Under the pieces are notes generated by a model. That model made no database searches, was not told the origin of the DNA, and saw only the letters and a program-made list of their open reading frames with translations. DNA of 56,506 nucleotides from Lachnospiraceae bacterium (GTDB lineage: Bacteria > Bacillota > Clostridia > Lachnospirales > Lachnospiraceae). The translations under genes were made by a program, and so were the position numbers. The DNA lies in NCBI GenBank assembly GCA_017612555.1, contig JAGAFR010000071.1:1-56506 (forward strand), written 5' to 3'. Below are positions 34,964 through 43,416 of this stretch, in pieces; the stretch's first letter is position 1, and every line of letters starts with the position of its first letter.

Positions 34964-35653
34964 ATGGCAGCTTCTCATGAGAAATTCAACAATGCGATAG
35001 GTTCTGTTAAGATACCGATACTGATACTTGATAATAAATGGCATCGTATATTCGGTAAGATGAACCCGACCCAGGAGATCAAGGACCTGGAAAAAGAGCT
35101 GGGAGAGCTCATAAAGAGGCAGGGAAAGCTTGTCAACGAGAACAAAGATCTGAAGAAGATAAAGAGCAATCTCATGTCCGAGATAGTTGATAATATCGAT
35201 GGTGTGGATTCACGTGACAGCGATCAGGATGTTGACAAGAAGCTTAATGATAACAAGCGCCTGATCAATGACGTTAACGAAAAGCTTGATAATAACGAAG
35301 AAGAACTCAAAGATCTGCCTCGAGAGATCGACGGCGTTAACAAGAAACTGATGCTGGCTACGATGGATCTGTGCTATGAAAGGCTTCAGAGTAATACGGT
35401 CGAGATCGAAGAGATCGCCGAATGGGTCAAGGATATAAGGGTACAGCTCAAGAAAAACCTTGTCAGGAAGCAGGATAAGGAACTGTATAATGCCGAGCTG
35501 TACTCGTACATGCACGATATATTCGGACCGGTTGTCATGGAACTGTTTGACATGAAGTACGTTCCGACTATACATAAGCCGCCTGAACTTAAGCCTTCAG
35601 GACAGGGTGGCGAGAATAAGGAATCCGATAAAAAGGAAGAGACTGTCGAATAG
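34964..35653 (+). CDS. Coiled-coil protein of unknown function
   Basis: No family is recognised. The protein is soluble, with no signal peptide or membrane segment. Residues ~35-135 are heptad-like and highly charged (KDLEKELGELIKRQGKL, then NEKLDNNEEELKDLPREI), which predicts a long coiled coil. A globular helical part follows to about residue 205, and the end is Lys/Glu-rich. GAGG lies about 8 nt before the ATG, and the gene starts 10 nt after rex, so it belongs to that operon. A promoter for yebC begins just past its stop. A structural or scaffolding role is inference. Confidence 0.7.
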   Translation: MAASHEKFNNAIGSVKIPILILDNKWHRIFGKMNPTQEIKDLEKELGELIKRQGKLVNENKDLKKIKSNLMSEIVDNIDGVDSRDSDQDVDKKLNDNKRLINDVNEKLDNNEEELKDLPREIDGVNKKLMLATMDLCYERLQSNTVEIEEIAEWVKDIRVQLKKNLVRKQDKELYNAELYSYMHDIFGPVVMELFDMKYVPTIHKPPELKPSGQGGENKESDKKEETVE

Positions 35654-35655
35654 TT

Positions 35656-35684
35656 TTGACCAAAAGGTCAATAGATGTTAAAAT
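35656..35684 (+). promoter_or_regulatory. yebC promoter with a palindrome over the -35 box
   Basis: TTGACC (35656-35661) and TAAAAT (35679-35684) are 17 bp apart, with TG one base ahead of -10 (extended -10). The -35 box is the left arm of a perfect palindrome, TTGACC-AAAA-GGTCAA (35656-35671). It lacks a T-tract, so an operator is more likely than a terminator. Confidence 0.75.
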
Positions 35685-35733
35685 CATAGTTTGTTAAAAG
35701 ATAAACATAGAATCAGTCAGAAGGAGTATCTGT

Positions 35734-36465
35734 ATGTCAGGACATTCGAAATTTGCCAACATCAAGCACAAGAAAGAGAAAAATGATGCTGCAAAGGGCA
35801 AGATATTTACGATAATCGGTCGTGAGATCGCGGTTGCCGTTAAGGAAGGCGGTCCCGATCCTAACAATAACTTCAAGCTCGCCGCAGTCATTGCAAAGGC
35901 CAAGGCCAATAACATGCCCAATGATACTATACAGAACGGTATCAAGAAGGCAGCCGGAGATACCAACAGCGTTAACTACAAGAATTATACATATGAAGGA
36001 TACGGTCCCAACGGTATAGCCATTATCGTTGAAACACTTACGGATAATGCAAACAGGACTGCAGCCAATGTCAGAAGTGCCTTTACAAAAGGTAACGGAA
36101 GCATCGGAGCACAGGGGTGCGTATCTTTCATGTTTGATAAAAAAGGCCAGATCTTCATCGATAAGGAAGAATGTAGCATGGATGCCGATGATCTGATGAT
36201 GACGGCACTTGATGCAGGGGCGGATGATTTTAACGAAGAAGATGATAACTTCGAGATACTCACCGATCCCGATGCATTCGAAGATGTAAGAAAGGCTCTT
36301 GAAGATGCCGGTATCACAATGGCTTCCGCTGAGGTTACGATGATACCGCAGAATTACGTAAAGCTTACGGATGAAGAGGCCATTAAGAATCTGAACCGTA
36401 CACTGGATCTTCTTGACGAAGATGATGATGTACAGGCGGTTTATACCAATTTAGACGAAGACTGA
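35734..36465 (+). CDS. yebC: YebC/PmpR-family protein
   Basis: Members of this family are described as transcription regulators and, more recently, as helping ribosomes through proline-rich stretches. The start MSGHSKFANIKHKKEK is the family signature, followed by NDAAKGKIFTIIGREI and FKLAAVIAKAKANNMPNDTIQNGIKKA. The second and third domains are complete (YEGYGPNGIAIIVETLTDN, AMVPQNY-like TMIPQNYVKL). The 243-residue length is normal. GGAG lies about 8 nt before the ATG, and the gene has its own promoter at 35656. The membrane-protein gene follows 13 nt after the stop. Confidence 0.95.
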   Translation: MSGHSKFANIKHKKEKNDAAKGKIFTIIGREIAVAVKEGGPDPNNNFKLAAVIAKAKANNMPNDTIQNGIKKAAGDTNSVNYKNYTYEGYGPNGIAIIVETLTDNANRTAANVRSAFTKGNGSIGAQGCVSFMFDKKGQIFIDKEECSMDADDLMMTALDAGADDFNEEDDNFEILTDPDAFEDVRKALEDAGITMASAEVTMIPQNYVKLTDEEAIKNLNRTLDLLDEDDDVQAVYTNLDED

Positions 36466-36478
36466 AGATAGGGTATAA

Positions 36479-38830
36479 ATGGAAAAACAAAAAACCAATC
36501 CCATTTTAATGCTTAGCGCTGCGATCGCGATCATATGCACGGCGTATGTCCTGTACATGACCGTGTTTGAGCAGGTTATCAGTCAGAACCAGGGATATTT
36601 CTATGCAGTGATCTTCGGATTCATCCTGCTTGTCATGTTCCTGATCTGTAACCTGTTTACAAAGCTCGTTGCGATCTCGGTCGGAGAACAGCACAGTTCC
36701 TACAGAAGGCTTGTGAACACGATAGGTCTTGTCGTGATCGCGGCTCTGTTTTTGGTTACGAGGATGCGTTATACAACGGATCTGTCACCATGGGATTTTT
36801 CCGAGTATAACGGCGCAGTTGCCATGGTTGAAGGAAACTATGCCGAGAATCTGGATCTTATAGATAGTGCCAAGTCTAATCCCGCACAGTATCTCTATTC
36901 ATTGATCCTGTCGGTCGTATTTCGTGTCGTCGAACCCGGTGCGGGTCCGATACTGTGGGTCAATGCATTCTTTATCCTGTTATGCGGATTTCTTATCTAT
37001 AAGATAGTAAAGACGTTCACTAATTCACTGTGTGGTCTGTTTGCCGCATTCCTGTGCGCATTCATTCCATCACAGACATTTGCGGTATATTCTTTCTCGT
37101 CGGAACCCATGGTTGCGTCGGTATTCCTGGGTGCGGCTCTTACTCTTATCTCGCTGTATTCATTTAACAAGCGAAGGAGAGAGCGACTTGAGACCGGAGA
37201 TGCCGACAAGAAAGATATAGCCGGTATCATCTATACGATACTGGGAAGTATACTGATCGGAATCCTTCTGTCTGTGGAACCGTTCATGGTCATTCCCGTT
37301 GCCCTGATGGTCGCTTTTGCATATCTTACACGTAAGGAAAAAGCACTGTCCATGCTCGTTGCATTTGCGGCAGGTATACTTGTGTTTGTACTCCTGTGCT
37401 TTGTAAAGAGTTCTCATATGGAAGTTGATTTCGGAGAGGTTGTCACTTCAGAGATCTCCGCATTTGATCCCACAACCGATTATAATTCGGGCGATGTTTA
37501 TGAATTCGGTGAAGTGTACCATGCATTTAACATGGACCTGTCTTCAACGGATCATAATATACTTGAAAACTACATGTTCATATCAGGTCCCGACGGAAGC
37601 GGTGCATATACGGATATGAGCGCATCCTGGGTTGTTGTGCTCAATCAGATAATGTATATGTTCATACTGATGATGACCATTTCATGTATGATCTTGGCCG
37701 TCAAGGAGCAGAAGGATTATGTCGTTACCATCAGCATGCTCATTGTCGGAGCTGTTGTCATGCTGTTGTTCCAGCAGAATCGTGACAGTCAGAAGTTCCT
37801 TGTGATATCCGTGTTCATCATTGCAACAGCAACAGGTATTCATTATCTGTATCTCGATCATCATCCGGAACTTAAGGTGAGTATCAATGCGCTTGATGCC
37901 CTTGAGAAGACCGGAAGAAAAGAGATCGCGGCTGCTACAAGGTCGAACCTTAAGAATGCGGCACGTATGAGTGAGGATGAGTTTGTAAGACGTGCCAAAG
38001 CACTTATATTTGTCGGGAACGACGAAGAGCTGTATCGCCAGATCAAAGAGGAAGAACAGCAGAATTCCCAGAACCATGAACCGAGAGCCGGCATCGTTGA
38101 AGATGCATTTGATGATTATGATGAGGACTTCTTCCTTGATAATGAAGATGATGTCGATGATTCTCAGGTAAGAGTTACAACAGTTGCGCCTTCAGGTATC
38201 AGGGAGACTGTGGGCGGTAATGCATATGAACCTAACGCCGAGATGCATGAGAGTGCATCGGCTGCGCTCGAAAATCCCGATATTCCTGCATGGAAGCGTC
38301 CCGAGAAGTTCGGTGACGAAGTCATGTTCGATGAAGATGATGTCGAACTCGGCAAAGCTCATTCATCATTCGAAGGAAGAGATGCTCTTGAAGCCAATGC
38401 CGGTGTGACTACGAACGAACCTGCGCCTGCAGTTGAGAAGGTTAAGCGCGGCAAGAAAGAAAAGAAGGAAAAAGAAAAGAAAGAAAAGTTAAGAAAGACC
38501 GATAAAGCAGCGGCAAAGGCTGAACAGACGGCACAGACAACTGTTTCGTCCGAAGGCAGAGCCGTAAGACGTATCAAATCCGTCGGTGCAAACGGTGCCG
38601 GCGTGGTACAGACTGTAAGTGTTGCCAAATCTGCCGCAGCACCTGTTAAGCAGCCTGTAAAGAGCGAAGAAGAGGTTAAACCTTCGGAGCCTATCCCTAA
38701 TCCGCTTCCCGTACCGAAGAAGAAGGGGCATAAACCGATCGATTTCAAGGAAGACGTAAAAGTAGCCGACGATGATGATTGGGATTATGATTACGACGTG
38801 GATGTGGATGATGATTGGGATTTTGAATAA
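36479..38830 (+). CDS. Polytopic membrane protein with long charged cytoplasmic tail (783 aa)
   Basis: The first ~460 residues hold about ten to twelve membrane segments. The loop near residue 100 reads TTDLSPWDFSEYNGAV, with Asp and Glu where GT-C/PMT-type enzymes carry catalytic acids, and YSFSSEPMVASVFLGAAL resembles the E-containing loop of the GT39-like families, so a GT-C fold is plausible but not proven. The last ~300 residues are soluble, with acidic clusters (DDYDEDFFLDNEDD), a KRGKKEKKEKEKKEK stretch coded around 38440-38500, Pro-rich KPSEPIPNPLPVPKK, and an Asp/Trp-rich end. The charged tail is probably disordered. The gene lies 13 nt after yebC. The tRNA promoter starts 5 nt after its stop. 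Confidence 0.6.
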   Translation: MEKQKTNPILMLSAAIAIICTAYVLYMTVFEQVISQNQGYFYAVIFGFILLVMFLICNLFTKLVAISVGEQHSSYRRLVNTIGLVVIAALFLVTRMRYTTDLSPWDFSEYNGAVAMVEGNYAENLDLIDSAKSNPAQYLYSLILSVVFRVVEPGAGPILWVNAFFILLCGFLIYKIVKTFTNSLCGLFAAFLCAFIPSQTFAVYSFSSEPMVASVFLGAALTLISLYSFNKRRRERLETGDADKKDIAGIIYTILGSILIGILLSVEPFMVIPVALMVAFAYLTRKEKALSMLVAFAAGILVFVLLCFVKSSHMEVDFGEVVTSEISAFDPTTDYNSGDVYEFGEVYHAFNMDLSSTDHNILENYMFISGPDGSGAYTDMSASWVVVLNQIMYMFILMMTISCMILAVKEQKDYVVTISMLIVGAVVMLLFQQNRDSQKFLVISVFIIATATGIHYLYLDHHPELKVSINALDALEKTGRKEIAAATRSNLKNAARMSEDEFVRRAKALIFVGNDEELYRQIKEEEQQNSQNHEPRAGIVEDAFDDYDEDFFLDNEDDVDDSQVRVTTVAPSGIRETVGGNAYEPNAEMHESASAALENPDIPAWKRPEKFGDEVMFDEDDVELGKAHSSFEGRDALEANAGVTTNEPAPAVEKVKRGKKEKKEKEKKEKLRKTDKAAAKAEQTAQTTVSSEGRAVRRIKSVGANGAGVVQTVSVAKSAAAPVKQPVKSEEEVKPSEPIPNPLPVPKKKGHKPIDFKEDVKVADDDDWDYDYDVDVDDDWDFE

Positions 38831-38834
38831 AACC

Positions 38835-38863
38835 TTGCATATGTGCGTGCAATTTAATATAAT
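38835..38863 (+). promoter_or_regulatory. Strong promoter upstream of the tRNA-Thr transcript
   Basis: TTGCAT (38835-38840) and a perfect TATAAT (38858-38863) are 17 bp apart. Transcription would begin near 38870, giving a leader of roughly 170 nt before the mature tRNA. Confidence 0.82.
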
Positions 38864-38890
38864 CTAATGAGCGCTTAAAGGGTAGGGTTA

Positions 38891-38953
38891 CTTAAGGACG
38901 CTCGCCCATTACTGAAGGAGACTCGCGCAATCCTGAAGGACGCTCGCCCATGA
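38891..38953 (+). repeat. Three tandem 21-nt repeats in the tRNA leader
   Basis: Units at 38891-38911, 38912-38932 and 38933-38953 share the core CTGAAGGACGCTCGCCCA. Units 1 and 3 agree at 19 of 21 positions and units 2 and 3 at 15 of 21, by hand count. There is no spacer between units, and no start codon opens the reading frame through them. They lie inside the transcript from the promoter at 38835. Confidence 0.85.
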
Positions 38954-38955
38954 GG

Positions 38956-38972
38956 ATCCTGCTTCGCAGGAT
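38956..38972 (+). repeat. Hairpin in the tRNA leader
   Basis: ATCCTGC and GCAGGAT are perfect complements around a three-base TTC loop. It directly follows the tandem repeats and has no T-tract, so it is not a terminator. It may serve RNA folding or processing. Confidence 0.6.
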
Positions 38973-38985
38973 AGGGGGCTCGCGG

Positions 38986-39039
38986 TGTAGACAGACCTCT
39001 TCCCAATTCACTTCGTGAATCGGGCCCCTTCTATCTACA
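38986..39039 (+). repeat. Nested 54-nt hairpin element just before tRNA-Thr
   Basis: The outer stem pairs TGTAGACAGA (38986-38995) with TCTATCTACA (39030-39039), one mismatch. The inner stem pairs CCCAATTCAC with GTGAATCGGG around TTC, one A-C mismatch. It ends 3 nt before the mature tRNA 5' end, so it could guide RNase P or other processing, or be a copy of a dispersed palindromic repeat. Confidence 0.6.
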
Positions 39040-39042
39040 TAT

Positions 39043-39115
<73 letters not shown>

Positions 39116-39117
39116 TT

Positions 39118-39149
39118 GGACATCGCAATTGCGATGTCCCTTATTTTAT
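39118..39149 (+). terminator. Rho-independent terminator of the tRNA transcript
   Basis: GGACATCGC and GCGATGTCC form a 9-bp perfect stem with an AATT loop, followed by CTTATTTTAT. It lies 2 nt after the tRNA 3' end and upstream of argH. Confidence 0.88.
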
Positions 39150-39176
39150 CATCGGCTAGTTTATAAGGAGATAACG

Positions 39177-40556
39177 ATGGCACAGTTATGGGGTGGAAGG
39201 TTTACAAAAGAGACCGATAAGAAGGCGTATGATTTTAATGCGTCGATAGGTTTTGACAAGAGACTCTTCCATGACGATATCGAAGGGTCCAAGGCTCATG
39301 TTATGATGCTTGCAAAGTGCGGCATTATAACGGATGAAGAGAAGGATTCGATCATATCCGGACTTGATGGGATCAAGGCTGATGTGGATTCGGGTAAGCT
39401 CTCTATCACTTCCGAATATGAGGATGTTCACAGCTTTGTAGAGGCTAATCTTATCGACAGGATCGGAGATGCAGGCAAGAAAATGCATACCGGCAGGAGC
39501 AGGAACGACCAGGTTGCTCTTGATATGAGACTGTATTGCAGACGCAATATTTCCGAGATGAGGCTTCGTATCAAAAAGCTTCTCGAATGCCTTCTTAATG
39601 TCATAGAGAATAATACCGACACATACATGCCCGGTTTTACACATCTTCAAAAGGCTCAGCCCGTGACATTGGCTCATCATTTTGCCGCTTATTTTGAGAT
39701 GTTTAAAAGAGATTACGGGAGGCTGTGTGATATATTCGACAGAATGAATTACTGTCCGCTGGGTGCAGGAGCACTTGCCGGTACCACGTATCCTCTTGAC
39801 AGGGATATGGTCGCAAAAGAGCTCGGGTTTACCGCACCTACCGCAAACTCAATGGATTCCGTATCCGACAGGGATTACCTTATCGAGTATCTGTCCGCGC
39901 TGTCGATCATCATGATGCATCTGTCGAGATTTTGCGAAGAGATCATCATATGGAACAGCAATGAATACAGGTTTGTTAACATAGATGACGCATTCTCGAC
40001 CGGATCGAGCATAATGCCGCAGAAGAAGAACCCTGATATCGCCGAACTTACGCGGGGCAAGACGGGAAGGGTATATGGGGCGCTCATGTCACTTCTTACA
40101 ACTATGAAGGGCCTTCCGCTTGCATACAATAAGGACATGCAGGAGGATAAGGAAGTCGCTTTTGATGCGATGGATACGGCCGGAGACTGCCTTGATCTGT
40201 TTACGGCTATGGTCGCCACCCTTACTTTTAACAAAGATATTATGGCCGAATCAGCCCAGAAAGGCTTTACTAACGCTACGGATGCAGCTGACTATCTGGT
40301 CGGTAAGGGTGTGCCGTTTAGAGATGCACATGGAATTATCGGGCAGATTGTGATATACTGTGACACAAATTCAAAATCTATTGAAGATTGTACTCTTGAT
40401 GAGCTTCAGAAGATCAGCTTATATTTTGATAATGATATATATGATGCGATCAGCCTGAAGACGTGTGTTGACAAGAGACTTACAAAAGGCGGACCGGCAG
40501 AGACGGTGATGAGAGAATATATAGCGTCTGCCCGTGATTTTGTAGGTAAGATTTGA
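39177..40556 (+). CDS. argH: Argininosuccinate lyase
   Basis: Last step of arginine synthesis: argininosuccinate to arginine and fumarate. The start is set at 39177 (MAQLWGGRFTKETDKK) because AAGGAG lies just before it and the family begins with this motif; an upstream in-frame extension to 39129 runs through the tRNA terminator and is not credible. Family motifs are present: HTGRSRNDQVALDMRL, TYMPGFTHLQKAQPVTLAHH, and the fumarase-superfamily signature GSSIMPQKKNPDIAEL with the catalytic Ser loop. The 459-residue length is typical. asd follows after 12 nt. The gene stands apart from other arginine genes here. Confidence 0.96.
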   Translation: MAQLWGGRFTKETDKKAYDFNASIGFDKRLFHDDIEGSKAHVMMLAKCGIITDEEKDSIISGLDGIKADVDSGKLSITSEYEDVHSFVEANLIDRIGDAGKKMHTGRSRNDQVALDMRLYCRRNISEMRLRIKKLLECLLNVIENNTDTYMPGFTHLQKAQPVTLAHHFAAYFEMFKRDYGRLCDIFDRMNYCPLGAGALAGTTYPLDRDMVAKELGFTAPTANSMDSVSDRDYLIEYLSALSIIMMHLSRFCEEIIIWNSNEYRFVNIDDAFSTGSSIMPQKKNPDIAELTRGKTGRVYGALMSLLTTMKGLPLAYNKDMQEDKEVAFDAMDTAGDCLDLFTAMVATLTFNKDIMAESAQKGFTNATDAADYLVGKGVPFRDAHGIIGQIVIYCDTNSKSIEDCTLDELQKISLYFDNDIYDAISLKTCVDKRLTKGGPAETVMREYIASARDFVGKI

Positions 40557-40568
40557 AGGAGGAATACT

Positions 40569-41654
40569 ATGAGTGAAAAATTACGTGTCGGAATCCTTGG
40601 CGGAACCGGAATGGTCGGACAGAGATTCATCTCTCTTCTCGAAAACCATCCCTGGTTTGAAGTGACCGTTATTGCCGCAAGCCCCAGAAGTGCCGGCAAG
40701 AAGTATATTGATGCTGTGGGCGACAGATGGAAGATGACCACACCGATGCCTGAAGCGGTAAAAAATATAGTCGTAATGAACGTAAATGAAGTTGACAAGG
40801 TTGCCGCACAGGTTGATTTTGTATTCTCAGCCGTTGATATGACAAAGGACGAGATCCGTGCGATAGAAGAGCAGTATGCAAAGGCTGAAACTCCTGTCGT
40901 ATCAAATAACAGTGCTCATCGCTGGACCGACGATGTTCCGATGGTCGTTCCCGAGATCAATGCTGACCATATTGAGATAATCAATAAACAGAGAGAACGT
41001 CTCGGAACAAAGAGAGGTTTTATCGCAGTTAAGCCCAATTGTTCGATCCAGAGCTATACGCCTGCTCTTGCAGCATGGGCAGAATTTGAGCCGTATGAAG
41101 TTGTTGCATCTACATATCAGGCAATATCCGGTGCCGGCAAGACATTTAAGGACTGGCCCGAGATGGTGGAAAATGTTATCCCGTATATAGGCGGAGAGGA
41201 AGAAAAATCCGAGCAGGAGCCGCTTCGTATATTCGGTCACATTGAAGGCAATAAGATCGTCAAGGCCAATGAACCCGTCATCACATGTCAGTGTATCAGG
41301 ATCCCTGTTCTTAACGGTCATACTGCAAGCGTATTTGTTAAGTTCCGCAAGAAGCCTACCAAGGAACAGCTTATCGAGAAGCTTGTAAACTACAGCGGAG
41401 AGCCGCAGAAGCTCGGTCTTCCTTCGGCACCGAAGCAGTTTATCAGATACATGGAAGAAGACAACAGACCTCAGGTTAAGCTTGACGTTGATTACGAGAA
41501 CGGAATGGGAATCTCGATCGGACGCCTTCGTGAGGATACCGTATATGATTATAAGTTCGTAGGACTGTCACACAACACCGTAAGAGGTGCTGCCGGCGGA
41601 GCCGTATTGTGTGCGGAACTGCTTAAAGCAAAGGGTTTTATAGATAGGAAGTAA
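40569..41654 (+). CDS. asd: Aspartate-semialdehyde dehydrogenase
   Basis: NADPH-dependent reduction of aspartyl phosphate to aspartate semialdehyde, feeding lysine/diaminopimelate, threonine and methionine synthesis. The N-terminal Rossmann motif is GILGGTGMVGQRF, and the catalytic Cys near residue 158 lies in VKPNCSIQSYTPAL. SAHRWTDDVPMVVPEIN and a late GRLREDTVYDYKFVGLSHNT are of the archaeal/fungal-type subfamily, not the E. coli type. The length is 361 residues. AGGAGG lies about 6 nt before the ATG. It follows argH by 12 nt and precedes the c-di-GMP protein by 5 nt. Confidence 0.94.
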   Translation: MSEKLRVGILGGTGMVGQRFISLLENHPWFEVTVIAASPRSAGKKYIDAVGDRWKMTTPMPEAVKNIVVMNVNEVDKVAAQVDFVFSAVDMTKDEIRAIEEQYAKAETPVVSNNSAHRWTDDVPMVVPEINADHIEIINKQRERLGTKRGFIAVKPNCSIQSYTPALAAWAEFEPYEVVASTYQAISGAGKTFKDWPEMVENVIPYIGGEEEKSEQEPLRIFGHIEGNKIVKANEPVITCQCIRIPVLNGHTASVFVKFRKKPTKEQLIEKLVNYSGEPQKLGLPSAPKQFIRYMEEDNRPQVKLDVDYENGMGISIGRLREDTVYDYKFVGLSHNTVRGAAGGAVLCAELLKAKGFIDRK

Positions 41655-41659
41655 GATCT

Positions 41660-43402
41660 TTGGAAGACTTAAAGTATCAGGTTGATCTGCTTACAGCGCT
41701 TAATGAAAGACTGATGAACAGTGAAAAGATGTACCGGCACATAGCTGAATGTTCCGGTACGCTTTTCATGTATTTTGATTACAGATCCCAGCCTGCCAAG
41801 GTCGATCTTGTAGGTCCATGGGATGATAAGGTCGGTGAAAAGATCGCCAATCATCCTTATGACGAGTCTTATATGCTCAATCTCCTGTATGAAGAAGATC
41901 AGGATCTGTTCAGGATCCACATGCTTGAGATCGAAAGAGAAGGTCTGGAGACGGATTCGATCGAGGTAAGAAGCCGTAACAAAAGGTACTGGCTCAACTG
42001 TTTTGCCAATGTGACCTATGATGATGAAGGCAAGCCTACAGAGAAGATCATTTCGATAAAAGACATCACCAAGATCAAGATGAATTCGGAAGAGCTTGAG
42101 TATCTTGCTTTTTATGATTCCCTTACCGGTGTATACAACAGAAATTATTTCGTTCGCAAATTCCGCGATATGTGTGAAAAAGCTGACAGCGAAGAGACCA
42201 GCGTTGAGATCATGTTCGTGGATATCGATGATTTCAAGAAGATCAATGATTCCATAGGGCTCTTGTTCGGTGACGAGCTCGTTCAGGAGTTCGGTCAGTA
42301 TCTGAAGGATTTTAACAGTGAAGATGTGATCGTCGGAAGGTTCGGAAGTGATGTGTTTGTCGTGGCTGTATATAATCCGTGCGGTCAGAGAAGCTGTGAT
42401 GTCATCTACCGCAAGATAATGGAGCGACTGCGTCATCCTTTTACACTTACGAACAAGACAGAGCTCATGTTCACCGTATCGTGCGGTGTTGCCGAATATC
42501 CCGATGCGGGAAGAACTGCTCTTGAAGTAGTAAAGAATGCGGAGATCGTTCTGTACAAGGCCAAGGAACGCGGCAAGAACGGTATCCAGTATTTTGAACT
42601 TGATATACTGAACAAATTCATCAAAAACGTTTCCGTTGAAAAACAGCTTAAAGAAGCGATCGAGACGGAAGGTTTCCAGCTCTATTATCAGCCGCAGTAT
42701 TTTGCGGCAGACGGAAAACTCCGCGGCGCCGAGGCGCTTCTTCGCTGGCCCGATCCCGACGGTGAAGGCTTTATCACATCGCCGTCCGAGTTCATTCCCA
42801 TCGCCGAAAAGAACGGAGCCATCATACCTATCGGTAATTTTGTATTAAAGGAAGCGCTCAGAACGATGAGCGACTGGCGCAATAAGTACCATATTCCGAT
42901 GATACTGTCCATCAATATATCTGCTGTTTCTCTTGAAAAAGAGAACTTCGTTGACAGTCTGGCTCACACCGTCAATATGTACGGTGTCAATCCCGAATCT
43001 GTCGAGATCGAGATCACGGAATCCGTGTTTATCAACAATTTTGAAGATGTTATCGATAAGATCAAGACTATAAGAGGCCTCGGAATGAGAGTCAGTCTTG
43101 ACGATTTCGGGACCGGTTATTCATCACTGTCATATCTGAAACAGCTTCCGATAGATACTATCAAGATCGACAGGTCATTTATCGAGACCGCACTTAAGGA
43201 CGACAGTTCCGGCATCATATACGAGAGCGTTATCAAGATGTCACAGAAGCTTGGATTTGAGACGGTTGCCGAAGGCGTTGAGACGAAAGAACAGTTCAAT
43301 TACCTCCGCGAGAGAGGAATCGATATCATACAGGGATACCTGCTCGGCAAACCCGTAAGCAAGGTTGAATTCGAAAAGATCCTGATCAGGCAGATACCAT
43401 AG
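41660..43402 (+). CDS. PAS / degenerate GGDEF / EAL protein (probable c-di-GMP phosphodiesterase)
   Basis: The N-terminal ~135 residues resemble a PAS sensor domain (MYRHIAECSGTLFMYFDY ... IISIKDITKIK). The GGDEF domain starts at FYDSLTGVYNRNYF, but the signature is GRFGSDVF, that is GSDVF in place of GGDEF, so cyclase activity is unlikely. The EAL domain keeps the metal and catalytic set: GAEALLRW, NISAVSLE, EIEITESVF, LDDFGTGYSSLSYL, IKIDRSF and AEGVETKEQ, so hydrolysis of c-di-GMP is likely. No membrane segment is seen, so it acts in the cytoplasm. The start is TTG with AGGAAG upstream, 5 nt after asd; the next in-frame ATG would remove about 15 residues. Confidence 0.9.
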   Translation: MEDLKYQVDLLTALNERLMNSEKMYRHIAECSGTLFMYFDYRSQPAKVDLVGPWDDKVGEKIANHPYDESYMLNLLYEEDQDLFRIHMLEIEREGLETDSIEVRSRNKRYWLNCFANVTYDDEGKPTEKIISIKDITKIKMNSEELEYLAFYDSLTGVYNRNYFVRKFRDMCEKADSEETSVEIMFVDIDDFKKINDSIGLLFGDELVQEFGQYLKDFNSEDVIVGRFGSDVFVVAVYNPCGQRSCDVIYRKIMERLRHPFTLTNKTELMFTVSCGVAEYPDAGRTALEVVKNAEIVLYKAKERGKNGIQYFELDILNKFIKNVSVEKQLKEAIETEGFQLYYQPQYFAADGKLRGAEALLRWPDPDGEGFITSPSEFIPIAEKNGAIIPIGNFVLKEALRTMSDWRNKYHIPMILSINISAVSLEKENFVDSLAHTVNMYGVNPESVEIEITESVFINNFEDVIDKIKTIRGLGMRVSLDDFGTGYSSLSYLKQLPIDTIKIDRSFIETALKDDSSGIIYESVIKMSQKLGFETVAEGVETKEQFNYLRERGIDIIQGYLLGKPVSKVEFEKILIRQIP

Positions 43403-43416
43403 GATACGGGTGATAT

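Noticed and set aside
38891-38953. Tandem 21-nt repeats as a CRISPR array or a coding repeat
   Set aside because: There are no spacers between units, only three units, no cas genes, and the frame through them has no start codon.
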